The notes under the pieces: model-generated
Database searches by the model: none
What the model saw: the letters and a program-made list of their open reading frames with translations, nothing else
What the model was told of the DNA's origin: nothing
In this document: piece after piece, positions 27,161-35,443 of the stretch
How positions within the stretch are numbered: the stretch's first letter is position 1
Layout: every line of letters starts with the position of its first letter
Source: Nitrospirae bacterium YQR-1
Lineage (GTDB): Bacteria > Nitrospirota > Thermodesulfovibrionia > Thermodesulfovibrionales > Magnetobacteriaceae
Direction of reading: 5' to 3'
DNA length: 64,000 nucleotides
NCBI GenBank assembly: GCA_039908095.1
Contig: JAMOBJ010000012.1
Location: 1-64,000, forward strand
Made by a program: the position numbers and the translations under genes

Positions 27161-28597
27161 ATGAAACTCTTCTCTTACATATCTTTCATCATTATTTTAG
27201 CAACAGCGGTTTTGAGCTACGCTGAGACGGAAGTGACACGTGCGTACTCCACAGTTGAGGAACAGAAGTCTGTAGCCCTTACAGTTTATAACGTCAACCT
27301 GGGGCTAGTTAAAGAACAACGGGTATTAAAACTACCAACCGGCAGGGTGCTGTTAAGTTATATGGATGTAGCCGCTGAGATAATCCCGCAAAGTGTAAGC
27401 ATTCATACCCCCTCAGGTGAGAAGGTTCTTTCCGTGCTGGAGCAGAATTATGAATATGACCTCCTTACACCTCAGAAGCTCATTGATAAGTATGTCGGCA
27501 AAGAGGTTAAGCTCTACTATAAAAACTACTACACCGACAAGGATGAGGTAGTGAAGGCCACAGTGCTTTCAAATAACGGCGGCGTGCCTGTGTATAGAAT
27601 TGGGGATGAGATAACCTATGGTCATCCGGGCCGGATAATCTTTCCGAAACTGCCTGAAAATCTTATAGCCAAACCTACCCTTCAGTGGCTGTTAAATAAT
27701 GATGGAGCCTCAGGCCAAAAGGTAGAGGTTACATATCTGACAAACGGTATAACCTGGCGTGCCGACTACGTGCTGCTGTTAAACGAAAAAGACAACCATG
27801 CCGGCTTAACCGGCTGGGTAACTATTGACAACAGAAGCGGCACCGACTATAACCATGCAAAGTTAAAACTCGTTGCAGGGGATGTTAACCGTGTAACGGA
27901 CACGGCGCGCAGAGATGCGCTTGCTTATAAGGCGGCGGCAGCCCATGCCGAATCAGCCACTGTTTCATTTAAAGAGGAGGGATTGTTTGAGTACCACATC
28001 TATACTCTTAACACACCATCAACCATAAAGAACAATCAGATCAAGCAGATACGCCTTTTAAAGGAAGATAACCTTAGCGTACATAAGGATTTTGTTTTCC
28101 GTGGACAGCCTCATTATTTTAGAAATCTGTACAAAGATGCGCTTCCTAAAGATAAAATAGGGGTCTATATTGAAATAGATAACCGCAAGGAAAATAATCT
28201 TGGAATTCCCATCCCCAAGGGCACTGTGAGGGTTTATAAGGCTGACAGTGACGGCAGCCGTCAGTTTATCGGAGAGGACTCGATAGATCACTCACCTAAA
28301 GACGAAAAGATCAGAGTAAAAATGGGGGATGCCTTTGACATAACCGGAGTGCGTAAGCAGACCAACTGGAAAAAACTTGAGTGGGATACATATGAGGCTT
28401 CATTTGAGATAATTTTAAAAAACCATAAGAAGGAAGACGTCAGGGTACGTGTTCTTGAACCTGTTGTCGGGCAGTGGAAAGTCCTGAATAATTCCCACAA
28501 TTATAAAAAAGCGGAAAGCAATCTTTTGGAGTTTGCGATAGAGGTCCCCAAAGACGGTGAGGTTAAGTTAAATTATACTGTCACTATGAGATTTTAG
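27161..28597 (+). CDS. DUF4139 domain secreted protein
   Basis: About 478 residues from the ATG at 27161; an in-frame ATG at 27071 would add 30 charged residues before the signal peptide and is less likely. The signal peptide runs MKLFSYISFIIILATAVLS with cleavage near SYA-ET. The mature protein has the mixed beta pattern of DUF4139: VALTVYNVNLGLVKEQR, LMDVAAEIIPQSV-like residues, TYLTNGITWRADYVLLL, and a late region with EVPKDGEVKLNYTVTMR. Exported or periplasmic; function unknown. The downstream gap holds an inverted repeat and a repeat copy. Confidence 0.85.
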   Translation: MKLFSYISFIIILATAVLSYAETEVTRAYSTVEEQKSVALTVYNVNLGLVKEQRVLKLPTGRVLLSYMDVAAEIIPQSVSIHTPSGEKVLSVLEQNYEYDLLTPQKLIDKYVGKEVKLYYKNYYTDKDEVVKATVLSNNGGVPVYRIGDEITYGHPGRIIFPKLPENLIAKPTLQWLLNNDGASGQKVEVTYLTNGITWRADYVLLLNEKDNHAGLTGWVTIDNRSGTDYNHAKLKLVAGDVNRVTDTARRDALAYKAAAAHAESATVSFKEEGLFEYHIYTLNTPSTIKNNQIKQIRLLKEDNLSVHKDFVFRGQPHYFRNLYKDALPKDKIGVYIEIDNRKENNLGIPIPKGTVRVYKADSDGSRQFIGEDSIDHSPKDEKIRVKMGDAFDITGVRKQTNWKKLEWDTYEASFEIILKNHKKEDVRVRVLEPVVGQWKVLNNSHNYKKAESNLLEFAIEVPKDGEVKLNYTVTMRF

Positions 28598-28613
28598 GGG
28601 GCAGGTAGCAACG

Positions 28614-28665
28614 GACAGCAAAGACTTGTGGTATTGTTGTGAAAATATTTGCGTCTTTGCCTGTC
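28614..28665. repeat. Imperfect inverted repeat after the DUF4139 gene
   Basis: GACAGCAAAGAC (28614-28625) and GTCTTTGCCTGTC (28653-28665) pair over 12 bases with one bulge and a 27-nt loop. It lies 17 bp after the stop codon and is followed by ACTACTTGGTAT (28671-28682), an end of the MITE-like family. It may act as a transcription terminator without a T-run, or it may be part of a decayed repeat. Confidence 0.4.
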
Positions 28666-28702
28666 TGAAGACTACTTGGTATGGGGCATAGTGTAGTAGC
28701 TT

Positions 28703-28827
28703 ATTCCAATTCTAATTCATTTGTCTAACTTTGTTGGCTTCGTCACAAGCTCCTCTACGTACAAAACAGTACGTCTGTGTCGCTTGTTCCTTGCCGCCTC
28801 GTTATACTTTTGAATTAGAATTGGAAT
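28703..28827 (-). mobile_element. MITE-like repeat, copy R5 (variant termini)
   Basis: About 125 bp with perfect 17-bp terminal inverted repeats, ATTCCAATTCTAATTCA (28703-28719) and its complement (28811-28827). The core shares long blocks with R1 and R3 read on the minus strand: TAACTTTGTTGGCTTCGTC, AAGCTCCT and TTCCTTGCCGCCTCGTTA. The centre is instead ACGTAC-aaaaca-GTACGT (28757-28774). TTA flanks the TTCC...GGAA core on both sides (28701-28703, 28827-28829). It is a member of the same family with different ends. Confidence 0.75.
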
Positions 28828-28830
28828 TAT

Positions 28831-29760
28831 CTAAAAATTTATACGTTGTCTTTCCACAACCAGAGGTCTTTTTCGTACCTGCATGTATATCCATCCGACA
28901 TACTCACCAATTATACCAATCAAAATCAATTGTATAGACATAAAAAGGAAAAGCCCTATAACCACCGGTGCTATCCCTACACTAAAGGAATTCCAGTAAA
29001 GCAATTTGTAAACAAAGTAAAACAGAGCCACAACTAAACTACCCGTAGCCCCAAAAATGCCTAAAAAAGTGGTAATTCGCAGAGGCAACTTTGAGTGGGC
29101 TGTTATACCGGAAAGTGCAATATTAATCAGGGCAAATATATTTTCTTTGGATTTCCCCCTCTCCCTCTTGCGATGAATGTACTCTATCACAGCCGGTTCA
29201 AACCCCGTCTCCGCCACCATACCCCTGAAATACGGAATGTGGTCATCCATTTGCCGCAAAATTTCTATTACCGTTCTGTCGTATAATCCAAATCCTGTAA
29301 AAGAGTTGTATAACCTGGTTTCTGAGATTAACGCCAACAATTTATAGTAGCAATTTCTGATAAAAACCATAATGCGGGACTCTCGCCGCTCAGTCATCAC
29401 CCCTATTACCATCTTGTACCCCTCTTCCCATTTCTTTATGAATTGAAGAATCATCTCGGGCGGGTCCTGTAAATCGGCTACCAGAATTATTACGGCATCT
29501 CCGGTTGTCTGCATTATTCCATGAAAACATGACCTGGATGAACCAAAGTTTCTGGTATTAACTATTACTTTTACTCTCTTGTCAGACTCAGCTATCTTCT
29601 TAAGTTCACCTACTGTCCCGTCTGTGGAGGCATTGTCTATAAATATGTGCTCATAAGTATAATCCGGCAGAGTGTCAAAAATACCCTTTACCTGAGTATA
29701 AAGCTCCCAAACATTTTCCTCCTCATTTAAACAAGGCGTCAGTATGCTTATAAGTTTCAT
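28831..29760 (-). CDS. GT2 glycosyltransferase, polyprenyl-phosphate sugar synthase type
   Basis: 309 residues. The GT-A domain (about 1-225) begins LISILTPCLNEEENV, has HIFIDNASTDGTVGELK, and the DXD-like motif in IILVADLQDPPEMI. Two membrane helices (about 230-255 and 265-290) end the protein, as in DPM1/GtrB enzymes that load a sugar onto undecaprenyl or dolichyl phosphate. It is the last gene of the nucleotide-sugar cluster, 73 bp after the SDR gene, so it may transfer the sugar made there. It is related to, but clearly different from, the enzyme at 5924. Confidence 0.85.
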   Translation of the reverse strand: MKLISILTPCLNEEENVWELYTQVKGIFDTLPDYTYEHIFIDNASTDGTVGELKKIAESDKRVKVIVNTRNFGSSRSCFHGIMQTTGDAVIILVADLQDPPEMILQFIKKWEEGYKMVIGVMTERRESRIMVFIRNCYYKLLALISETRLYNSFTGFGLYDRTVIEILRQMDDHIPYFRGMVAETGFEPAVIEYIHRKRERGKSKENIFALINIALSGITAHSKLPLRITTFLGIFGATGSLVVALFYFVYKLLYWNSFSVGIAPVVIGLFLFMSIQLILIGIIGEYVGWIYMQVRKRPLVVERQRINF

Positions 29761-29833
29761 TTTTTTCTCATCCGCTAAGCGCTCTATTATAAAATATGAC
29801 GGTATCCGGCGTCAATTTTTATGGAACAACTGT

Positions 29834-30793
29834 TCAATCTCCGGTTAAACTCCTCAAAATATGCTCCGATTCCCGTTTGACGGCATCCATAGAACTTAGT
29901 GCAGACTTATAACCTATAGCAGCCGCATTGTTATAGGTTGAAAAGTAAATATTTTTAGCTCCGGTTGCACTAACCTGACACAACGAGGAACCGGTTTCAT
30001 ACTTTAATCCATATTTCTGTGAAAAATACTCAAGAATCTCTGACTTTTGTACAGGCTTTGCGCTGATTACATCCAATGCTTTATTTATTCTCCCAACTGC
30101 CATACATCTTAGTATTAATGCGAAAAGGTCCTCAGGGGCAACGTAATCGCGGACAATGTCCACAGTGTCTGTAACTAAAACCTTTTTATTCAAAACACAG
30201 TTCAGCACATCGGTTATAAAATAGCCGTCCTTGAGGTCAATAAACCTGCTGAAATAGGAAAATACCCTGAGATCAACTATGTTGAGGTTTTCAAAAGATC
30301 TGTGCTTACACTCAGTGTAGAGTTTAACAATACCATAGTAATCCCCCGGGGCAATACGATTGATACGGATACAGTACATAGTGTTTTCCTCCGAGGGTGT
30401 CGAAAAATTACCATAAACAGCCCCGCTGCTGAAATTAATATAAACAGCATCGGGAGCTCTGTCACGTAAATACTCAATTACCATATTGTCATATTGCTCG
30501 GTAATCATAAACCACTTAGTGTAATCACCCTGGAGCTTGCCCTGAGTTCCCACACCAACACAGTTTATTACAACATCATATGAACATTTTGTGAAATCAC
30601 TATAACCCTCATGAATGATATAGTCCGGCTCAGCTGATTTTCCTGTAGCGTCAAGAAAGCGGCGGACTCTCTCGGATGAGCTTGTATAAAGGTGTAAAAA
30701 AAACTCTCCTCTGTGAAGACTAAGAAAACTGTGTATCAGTCCCTTTGCAATGTGTGAGGTGCCGCCCAGTATTGCAATTTCTGCTTTTTTCAT
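29834..30793 (-). CDS. SDR-family NAD(P)-dependent sugar epimerase/reductase
   Basis: 319 residues. The Rossmann glycine motif is IAILGGTSHIAKGLI (about 6-20), a conserved Ser/Thr region is INFSSGAVYG (about 134-143), and the YXXXK catalytic pair is YYGIVKLYTE (about 170-179). This is the extended SDR type used on nucleotide sugars. In the cluster it is the natural candidate for the final C4-ketone (or side-chain ketone) reduction after RfbH and the E1-type enzyme. It is not a typical RfbG CDP-glucose 4,6-dehydratase, since the family TGHTGFKG-like motif is absent. Start 15 bp after the E1 beta gene. Confidence 0.8.
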   Translation of the reverse strand: MKKAEIAILGGTSHIAKGLIHSFLSLHRGEFFLHLYTSSSERVRRFLDATGKSAEPDYIIHEGYSDFTKCSYDVVINCVGVGTQGKLQGDYTKWFMITEQYDNMVIEYLRDRAPDAVYINFSSGAVYGNFSTPSEENTMYCIRINRIAPGDYYGIVKLYTECKHRSFENLNIVDLRVFSYFSRFIDLKDGYFITDVLNCVLNKKVLVTDTVDIVRDYVAPEDLFALILRCMAVGRINKALDVISAKPVQKSEILEYFSQKYGLKYETGSSLCQVSATGAKNIYFSTYNNAAAIGYKSALSSMDAVKRESEHILRSLTGD

Positions 30794-30808
30794 TGACCGC
30801 TGCCTGTA

Positions 30809-31834
30809 TTATAATAATTCTTTTATGGTTTTGATTATGTCGGCGGCATCAGGATAGTAGGCCTCCTCAAGCAGCCCGGATGCAGGGGTTGGCACATCAG
30901 GAAAGTTAACTCTTTTAATCGGGGCTTTTAAGTACTTAAAAGCCTTATCGGCAACCATTGCAGCAATCTCAGCCCCTGCCCCGCCATAAGGACATGATAC
31001 ATCAGCAACAACCAGTCTCCCGGTTTTTTTGACGGATTCGCATATCAGCTCCTCATCCAGAGGTTTTAAGCAACGGGGGTCTATCAGCTCCACCTCTATA
31101 TTTTCCGCCGATAACATCCCACAAGCCCTCATAGCGTCATAAACCATGTGAGATATTGCCACTACGGTTATATCAGTGCCCTTTCTGCGCACGATACCTT
31201 GCCCGATGGGTACCTCGTATGGGTGTTCAGGCACATATCCCAGAGAATCATAAATCCATCTGTGCTCAAAAAACATCACAGGGTTGCCGTCTTTAACAGC
31301 AGAAATCAATAATCCTTTTACATCGTAGGGGGTCGCAGGCATGAGAACTTTTAACCCGGGTATTTGAGTAAAAAGACCATGCAAAGCCTGAGAATGCTGG
31401 CCGGCCGAGCCCCATCCCCTACCAATCAGACTTCTTATCACAAGGGGCACATTTACACTGCCCCCCGTCATATAGTACCACTTGGCTGCATGGTTTATGA
31501 TTTGGTCCATACACATAGGCAGAAAGTCCGTTCTTATGTGCACAAACAGCGGTTTCATCCCTGCTATTGCAGCCCCTATGGCAACCCCCGTCATTGCGTT
31601 TTCCGCTATGGGTATATCCATGACTCTTTCACATCCAAACTCTTGTGCAAGCCCCGTGGTAGTCCCAAATACTCCACCAGGGTCATCCACCCCCTCACCC
31701 ATTATAAAAAACGACGGGTCCTCTGAAAGCATCCATCTGAGTGCTTCCTTTACTGCATCGGCATAGGTTATAGTTCTCAGCCCTGGTATATGTTGCAGTT
31801 CTTTATTGTCTAAATGAACCTTTGTCCATGGCAT
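30809..31834 (-). CDS. 2-oxoacid dehydrogenase E1 beta-like subunit (thiamine-diphosphate enzyme)
   Basis: 341 residues, the usual E1 beta length. It carries TITYADAVKEALRWML at the start, the conserved Glu that activates thiamine diphosphate in DIPIAENAMTGVAIGAAIAG, HSQALHGLFTQIPGLKV and the C-terminal transketolase domain with GRLVVADVSCPYGGAGAEIAA. It should pair with the E1 alpha subunit upstream; its ATG overlaps that gene's TAA by 1 bp. No E2 (lipoyl acyltransferase) or E3 gene is nearby, so the pair probably does not feed a normal dehydrogenase complex. Context suggests a carboligase acting on a nucleotide sugar. Confidence 0.9.
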   Translation of the reverse strand: MPWTKVHLDNKELQHIPGLRTITYADAVKEALRWMLSEDPSFFIMGEGVDDPGGVFGTTTGLAQEFGCERVMDIPIAENAMTGVAIGAAIAGMKPLFVHIRTDFLPMCMDQIINHAAKWYYMTGGSVNVPLVIRSLIGRGWGSAGQHSQALHGLFTQIPGLKVLMPATPYDVKGLLISAVKDGNPVMFFEHRWIYDSLGYVPEHPYEVPIGQGIVRRKGTDITVVAISHMVYDAMRACGMLSAENIEVELIDPRCLKPLDEELICESVKKTGRLVVADVSCPYGGAGAEIAAMVADKAFKYLKAPIKRVNFPDVPTPASGLLEEAYYPDAADIIKTIKELL

Positions 31835-32820
31835 TAGTTTTTATTTCCTCTATAGTAAACATCCTCGTACAACTGACTGATATCCGGAAACCGGCTTGCT
31901 TTTGTAAACTCTAAAGAGTCCTCTATTTCGTTGTTTATATGGGCTTCCATCTCACTGACCTCTTGTTCACTTATCAGTTGTTTTTTTAAAAGAAGCTTTT
32001 TGTAAAAATCAATCGGGCACTTCTCCAGCCACTCCTGCAGCTCTTCCTCAGGGCGGCAGCCTTTTTCGTAATCATACTCCGGACCGACATGACATCTCCA
32101 GCGATACGTAATACACTCTATCAGAGTTGGGCCGTCTCCGGCATTTGCTCTCTTTACAGCCTGTTCCATCTTATCGTAAACGCTTAGAACGTCGTTGCCG
32201 TCAATTTGAACACCAGCCATATTATAGTGCCTTGCAACAGCGGCTATATCAGGGTTAGCATGACGAATCTTTTGATGCGAATTGACGGCATAAAAATTAT
32301 TCTCACAAACAAATATTACAGGTAGCTTCTTCAGAGATGCAAAGTTCAAACTCTCACAAAAAGTTCCCTCATCCACTGCGCCGTCTCCGAAAAAAGCTAC
32401 GGAAACACGTGCTTCTTTTCTCATTTTAAATGCCAAAGCCGAGCCCACAGCCAGTGGAATTGAACCGGCCACTATTGCCGATGTACCGGCAATACCGTCT
32501 TCAAATGAGGTTATGTGCATAGAGCCGCCCTTGCCTTTTGAACATCCCGTGGCCTTTCCATACAGCTCCGCCGTCAAATAGCGTATGTCCATGCCTTTTG
32601 CTATACAGTGTCCGTGGTTTCTGTGCGTGCTGTATATGTAATCTTCCCTGTTTAAGTGTGCACATACGCCGGCTGCCACCGCCTCTTGCCCTATACACAA
32701 GTGTATCGGTGTTTGGATTTTACGCTGCGGGTACAACTGTCCGATTTTTTCCTCAAAACGCCTGATCTTTATCATTATATAGAGTAACCAGATATTTTTT
32801 GTTTTATTAATATCTAACAC
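31834..32820 (-). CDS. 2-oxoacid dehydrogenase E1 alpha-like subunit (thiamine-diphosphate enzyme)
   Basis: About 328 residues from the GTG at 32820, chosen because GGAGG (complement of 32829-32833) lies 8 bp upstream; a TTG at 32847 overlapping RfbH is less likely. The thiamine-diphosphate motif is FFGDGAVDEGTFCESLN followed by VIFVCENN (GDG-x about 26-NN). Also conserved: THRNHGHCIAKG, GKGGSMHI and CITYRWRCHVGPE, where the usual RxxGHS loop is altered to RCHVG. It forms the alpha half of an alpha2beta2 enzyme that decarboxylates a 2-oxoacid such as pyruvate. Placed between rfbH and E1 beta in a sugar operon. Confidence 0.9.
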   Translation of the reverse strand: MLDINKTKNIWLLYIMIKIRRFEEKIGQLYPQRKIQTPIHLCIGQEAVAAGVCAHLNREDYIYSTHRNHGHCIAKGMDIRYLTAELYGKATGCSKGKGGSMHITSFEDGIAGTSAIVAGSIPLAVGSALAFKMRKEARVSVAFFGDGAVDEGTFCESLNFASLKKLPVIFVCENNFYAVNSHQKIRHANPDIAAVARHYNMAGVQIDGNDVLSVYDKMEQAVKRANAGDGPTLIECITYRWRCHVGPEYDYEKGCRPEEELQEWLEKCPIDFYKKLLLKKQLISEQEVSEMEAHINNEIEDSLEFTKASRFPDISQLYEDVYYRGNKN

Positions 32821-32839
32821 TATCGCTGCCTCCGGCCAA

Positions 32840-34477
32840 TTAACCAAGCCCTGATATGAATTTTCCGAACACCTCTGTAACGTAATTAATTGAGGATGTT
32901 TTTATCCCGGGCCACAGGCCAATCCAAAAACTGTTTTTCATGACAACATCTGTATTAGGAAGCAGTTGGTGGTACTTTTCCGATAACTTCGCAGATGAGA
33001 TAACCCCGGAATTCAACACTCTTAACAACACATCAGCATCTGTTAATGCCGGTTGCCTTAACAGATTTCCTGCAAATAATTCCCTTGTTCCAATTCTATG
33101 TGATTCTAAATATTTTACAAGATTTAACTTGTTACACTTCCCATTATTTTTTACGGTGACAGGAAAACCAAACCATGCTGGCTCACAGCCGAAAGTGGCC
33201 TCAGGCAGCAACAGATAATCTCCAAAGCCTGTCAAATCATCATATAATTGTTTAAAATTATTTTTTCTTTTCTCTATAAACCCAGGCAGGCGATTGAGTT
33301 GTGCAAGCCCTGTTGCGGCCTGCCAGTCTGTTATCTTAAGATTATATCCCAGATGGCTATATACGTACTTGTGGTCATATCCAACAGGCAAGCTCCCAAA
33401 TCTCCGGTCAAACCTCTTCCCACATGTATTATCTCCTCCGGTAGGACACCAGCAATCTCTTCCCCAGTCCCTGAAAGAGGTAAGGATCCTGTAAATCTCC
33501 CTGTCGTTTGTGGCAACCGCCCCACCCTCTCCCATAGTGATATGGTGTGCGGGGTAAAAACTAAATGTTGATATGTGGCCAAACGTGCCGGTAAACTTAC
33601 CATTATACTTAGTACCCAGGGCATCGCAGTTGTCCTCGATAAGCCATAGATTGTACTTGTTGCAGATTTCCAGCACCTTATCCAGATTAAATGCGTTGCC
33701 GAGGGTGTGGGCTAAAAAAACCGCCCTTGTCTTTTCCGATATGCAGTCCTCAATATGCGCTGCATCAATGTTATATGTCTGAAGCTCTATGTCGGCAAAA
33801 ACCGGAATTAATCCATTTTGTACTATAGGGGCTGCCGTTGTCGGAAAACATGCTGCAACCGTTATTACCTCATCACCAGGCTTTAACCGCCTGTGTCCCA
33901 GCTTATGGGATGTCAGGGCCGACAGTGCCAATAAATTAGCCGATGACCCGGAGTTAACCGTAAGGACGTGGTTTACTCCTAAAAACCCGGCAAGTTTCTT
34001 CTCAAATAAATCATTAAATCTGCCCGTGGTTAACCACATATCCAGTGAAGCATCTATCATATTAAACAGCTCCGTCTCACCTAACACTTTCCCTGATGCT
34101 GAAATATAATCCGGCAGCTGCCCGCTCTCAACAGGCCTTAAAGCACTATAATGCGTTTGCGATGAGAACCTGACAAACATTCGTAAAAGCTCATCTAACA
34201 ATGCCGGTTTCAATTTGCCGTATATACCGGCGATACTGTTGAGAAAAAGTGAGAAAGGTTTTGAAACCGGTATCCTCAAATTTAATGAATTTTCAAGCCC
34301 ACAGTCGTCCCCTCTTATCTCAAATTCCCATTTTCCATTAACAACAGATTCCGAAGGCAATACAGGGAATCCTAAAAACTCCGTGTCATTAAGTGTATTG
34401 GCAATAATCACTGTCCTTTGATTATTCCCCCCGCCTACGTCCCTGAGAGCAACAACTGTACCTGCGTCCATTTCCAT
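32840..34477 (-). CDS. rfbH: CDP-4-dehydro-6-deoxyglucose 3-dehydrase (RfbH/E1) with an extra N-terminal domain
   Basis: 545 residues; the normal enzyme has about 435. Residues 125-545 are RfbH throughout: SFYPAHHITMGEGG has His311 where PLP aminotransferases have the Schiff-base Lys, the hallmark of this PMP-dependent dehydrase. The iron-sulfur ligands keep the family spacing: Cys284-x57-Cys342-x-Cys344-x7-Cys352 ([2Fe-2S]). It removes the C3 hydroxyl of CDP-4-keto-6-deoxyglucose with a separate reductase. Residues 1-110 are unusual and look like a PemK/MazF-type barrel (AGTVVALRDVGGGNNQRTVI, then GLENSLNLRIPVSK), replacing the normal short N-terminal helix. Confidence 0.95.
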   Translation of the reverse strand: MEMDAGTVVALRDVGGGNNQRTVIIANTLNDTEFLGFPVLPSESVVNGKWEFEIRGDDCGLENSLNLRIPVSKPFSLFLNSIAGIYGKLKPALLDELLRMFVRFSSQTHYSALRPVESGQLPDYISASGKVLGETELFNMIDASLDMWLTTGRFNDLFEKKLAGFLGVNHVLTVNSGSSANLLALSALTSHKLGHRRLKPGDEVITVAACFPTTAAPIVQNGLIPVFADIELQTYNIDAAHIEDCISEKTRAVFLAHTLGNAFNLDKVLEICNKYNLWLIEDNCDALGTKYNGKFTGTFGHISTFSFYPAHHITMGEGGAVATNDREIYRILTSFRDWGRDCWCPTGGDNTCGKRFDRRFGSLPVGYDHKYVYSHLGYNLKITDWQAATGLAQLNRLPGFIEKRKNNFKQLYDDLTGFGDYLLLPEATFGCEPAWFGFPVTVKNNGKCNKLNLVKYLESHRIGTRELFAGNLLRQPALTDADVLLRVLNSGVISSAKLSEKYHQLLPNTDVVMKNSFWIGLWPGIKTSSINYVTEVFGKFISGLG

Positions 34478-34535
34478 AATATCTCTACGGCGTGCTCATG
34501 TTGATATTTCGCTCTTTAATAAACGCCATAAAAAA

Positions 34536-35312
34536 CTATTTTCCCCAGACTTTCCATAATCTGTCCCTGGAATTATACAGAGTGTCCAGTTCAATCTTAT
34601 CCCTCAGGGTATCCATTGACTTCCAGAAGCCTGTGTGTTTATAGGCTGCCATTTTATTTTCCTTTATAATATTCTCAAGCGGTGTTTTTTCCCAAACAGT
34701 GTCGTCTCCGTCAATAAAATCAAAAATCTGAGGTTCCAATACAAAAAATCCTCCATTTATCCATCCACCGTCTCCCTTAATCTTTTCGGAAAAAGAATTC
34801 ACCATGCTTGCGTCATCTATCTGTAACAAACCATATTTACCGACAGGCTGCACCGCAGTTACCGTAACATAGCCGGCATGGGTTTTGTGATATTCAAGGA
34901 GGGTGTTTATATTGACATCAGATACCCCGTCTCCGTATGTCAGCATAAATGTCTCATTTCCTATATACTTTTGGATGCGTTTAATTCTGCCTCCGGTCAT
35001 TGTGTCCAGGCCCGTATTTATCAGGGTGATTTTCCATGGTTCAGCTGTAGAGTCAAGAATTTCGATACTGTTGTTCATCAAGTTGATAGTAATATCTGAC
35101 AGATGGAGAAAATAGTTAGCAAAATACTCTTTAATTACATAACCCTTATAACCCAGACAAATAATAAAATCGTTAAAACCGTAGTGAGAATATATTTTTA
35201 AAATATGCCATAAAATGGGTTTTCCTCCAACCTCCACCATAGGTTTTGGACGAAACTCAGTCTCTTCACTGAGCCTGCTGCCAAGCCCCCCTGCCAAAAT
35301 AACCACTTTCAT
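34536..35312 (-). CDS. rfbF: Glucose-1-phosphate cytidylyltransferase
   Basis: 258 residues, the full family length. It makes CDP-glucose from glucose 1-phosphate and CTP. The N terminus is the nucleotidyltransferase signature VVILAGGLGSRLSEETEFRPKPM, followed by GGKPILWHILKIYSHYG, the Asp pair in MLTYGDGVSDV, and WINGGFFVLEP and HTGFWKSMDTLRDK, which are specific for RfbF. It is the first gene of the cluster and commits carbon to CDP-linked dideoxy sugars. The next expected enzyme, RfbG (CDP-glucose 4,6-dehydratase), is not in the window. A truncated repeat lies just upstream. Confidence 0.96.
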   Translation of the reverse strand: MKVVILAGGLGSRLSEETEFRPKPMVEVGGKPILWHILKIYSHYGFNDFIICLGYKGYVIKEYFANYFLHLSDITINLMNNSIEILDSTAEPWKITLINTGLDTMTGGRIKRIQKYIGNETFMLTYGDGVSDVNINTLLEYHKTHAGYVTVTAVQPVGKYGLLQIDDASMVNSFSEKIKGDGGWINGGFFVLEPQIFDFIDGDDTVWEKTPLENIIKENKMAAYKHTGFWKSMDTLRDKIELDTLYNSRDRLWKVWGK

Positions 35313-35333
35313 AGCTTTTTCATCTTCAGGCGG

Positions 35334-35395
35334 AGAGCAGTCTCTGAGCTTTCGACGAAACCAACAAAGCTAATCGAATGAATGCAACTTGGTAT
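35334..35395 (+). mobile_element. Truncated MITE-like repeat (R6)
   Basis: The right half only of the family: GAGCTTTCGACGAAACCAAC, then AAAGCTAATCGAATGAATGC and AACTTGGTAT. It matches the end of R1 with three or four differences. The left half and hairpins are missing. It lies between rfbF and gatC, upstream of the sugar cluster. Confidence 0.7.
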
Positions 35396-35443
35396 TGTTC
35401 ATACGAGAAGGCCATTTTCAATTCGTGGCTGATACTACACCAC

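Noticed and set aside
29834..30793. Assignment of the SDR as RfbG (CDP-glucose 4,6-dehydratase)
   Set aside because: It is shorter than RfbG and lacks the characteristic N-terminal motif; it fits better as a reductase or epimerase.
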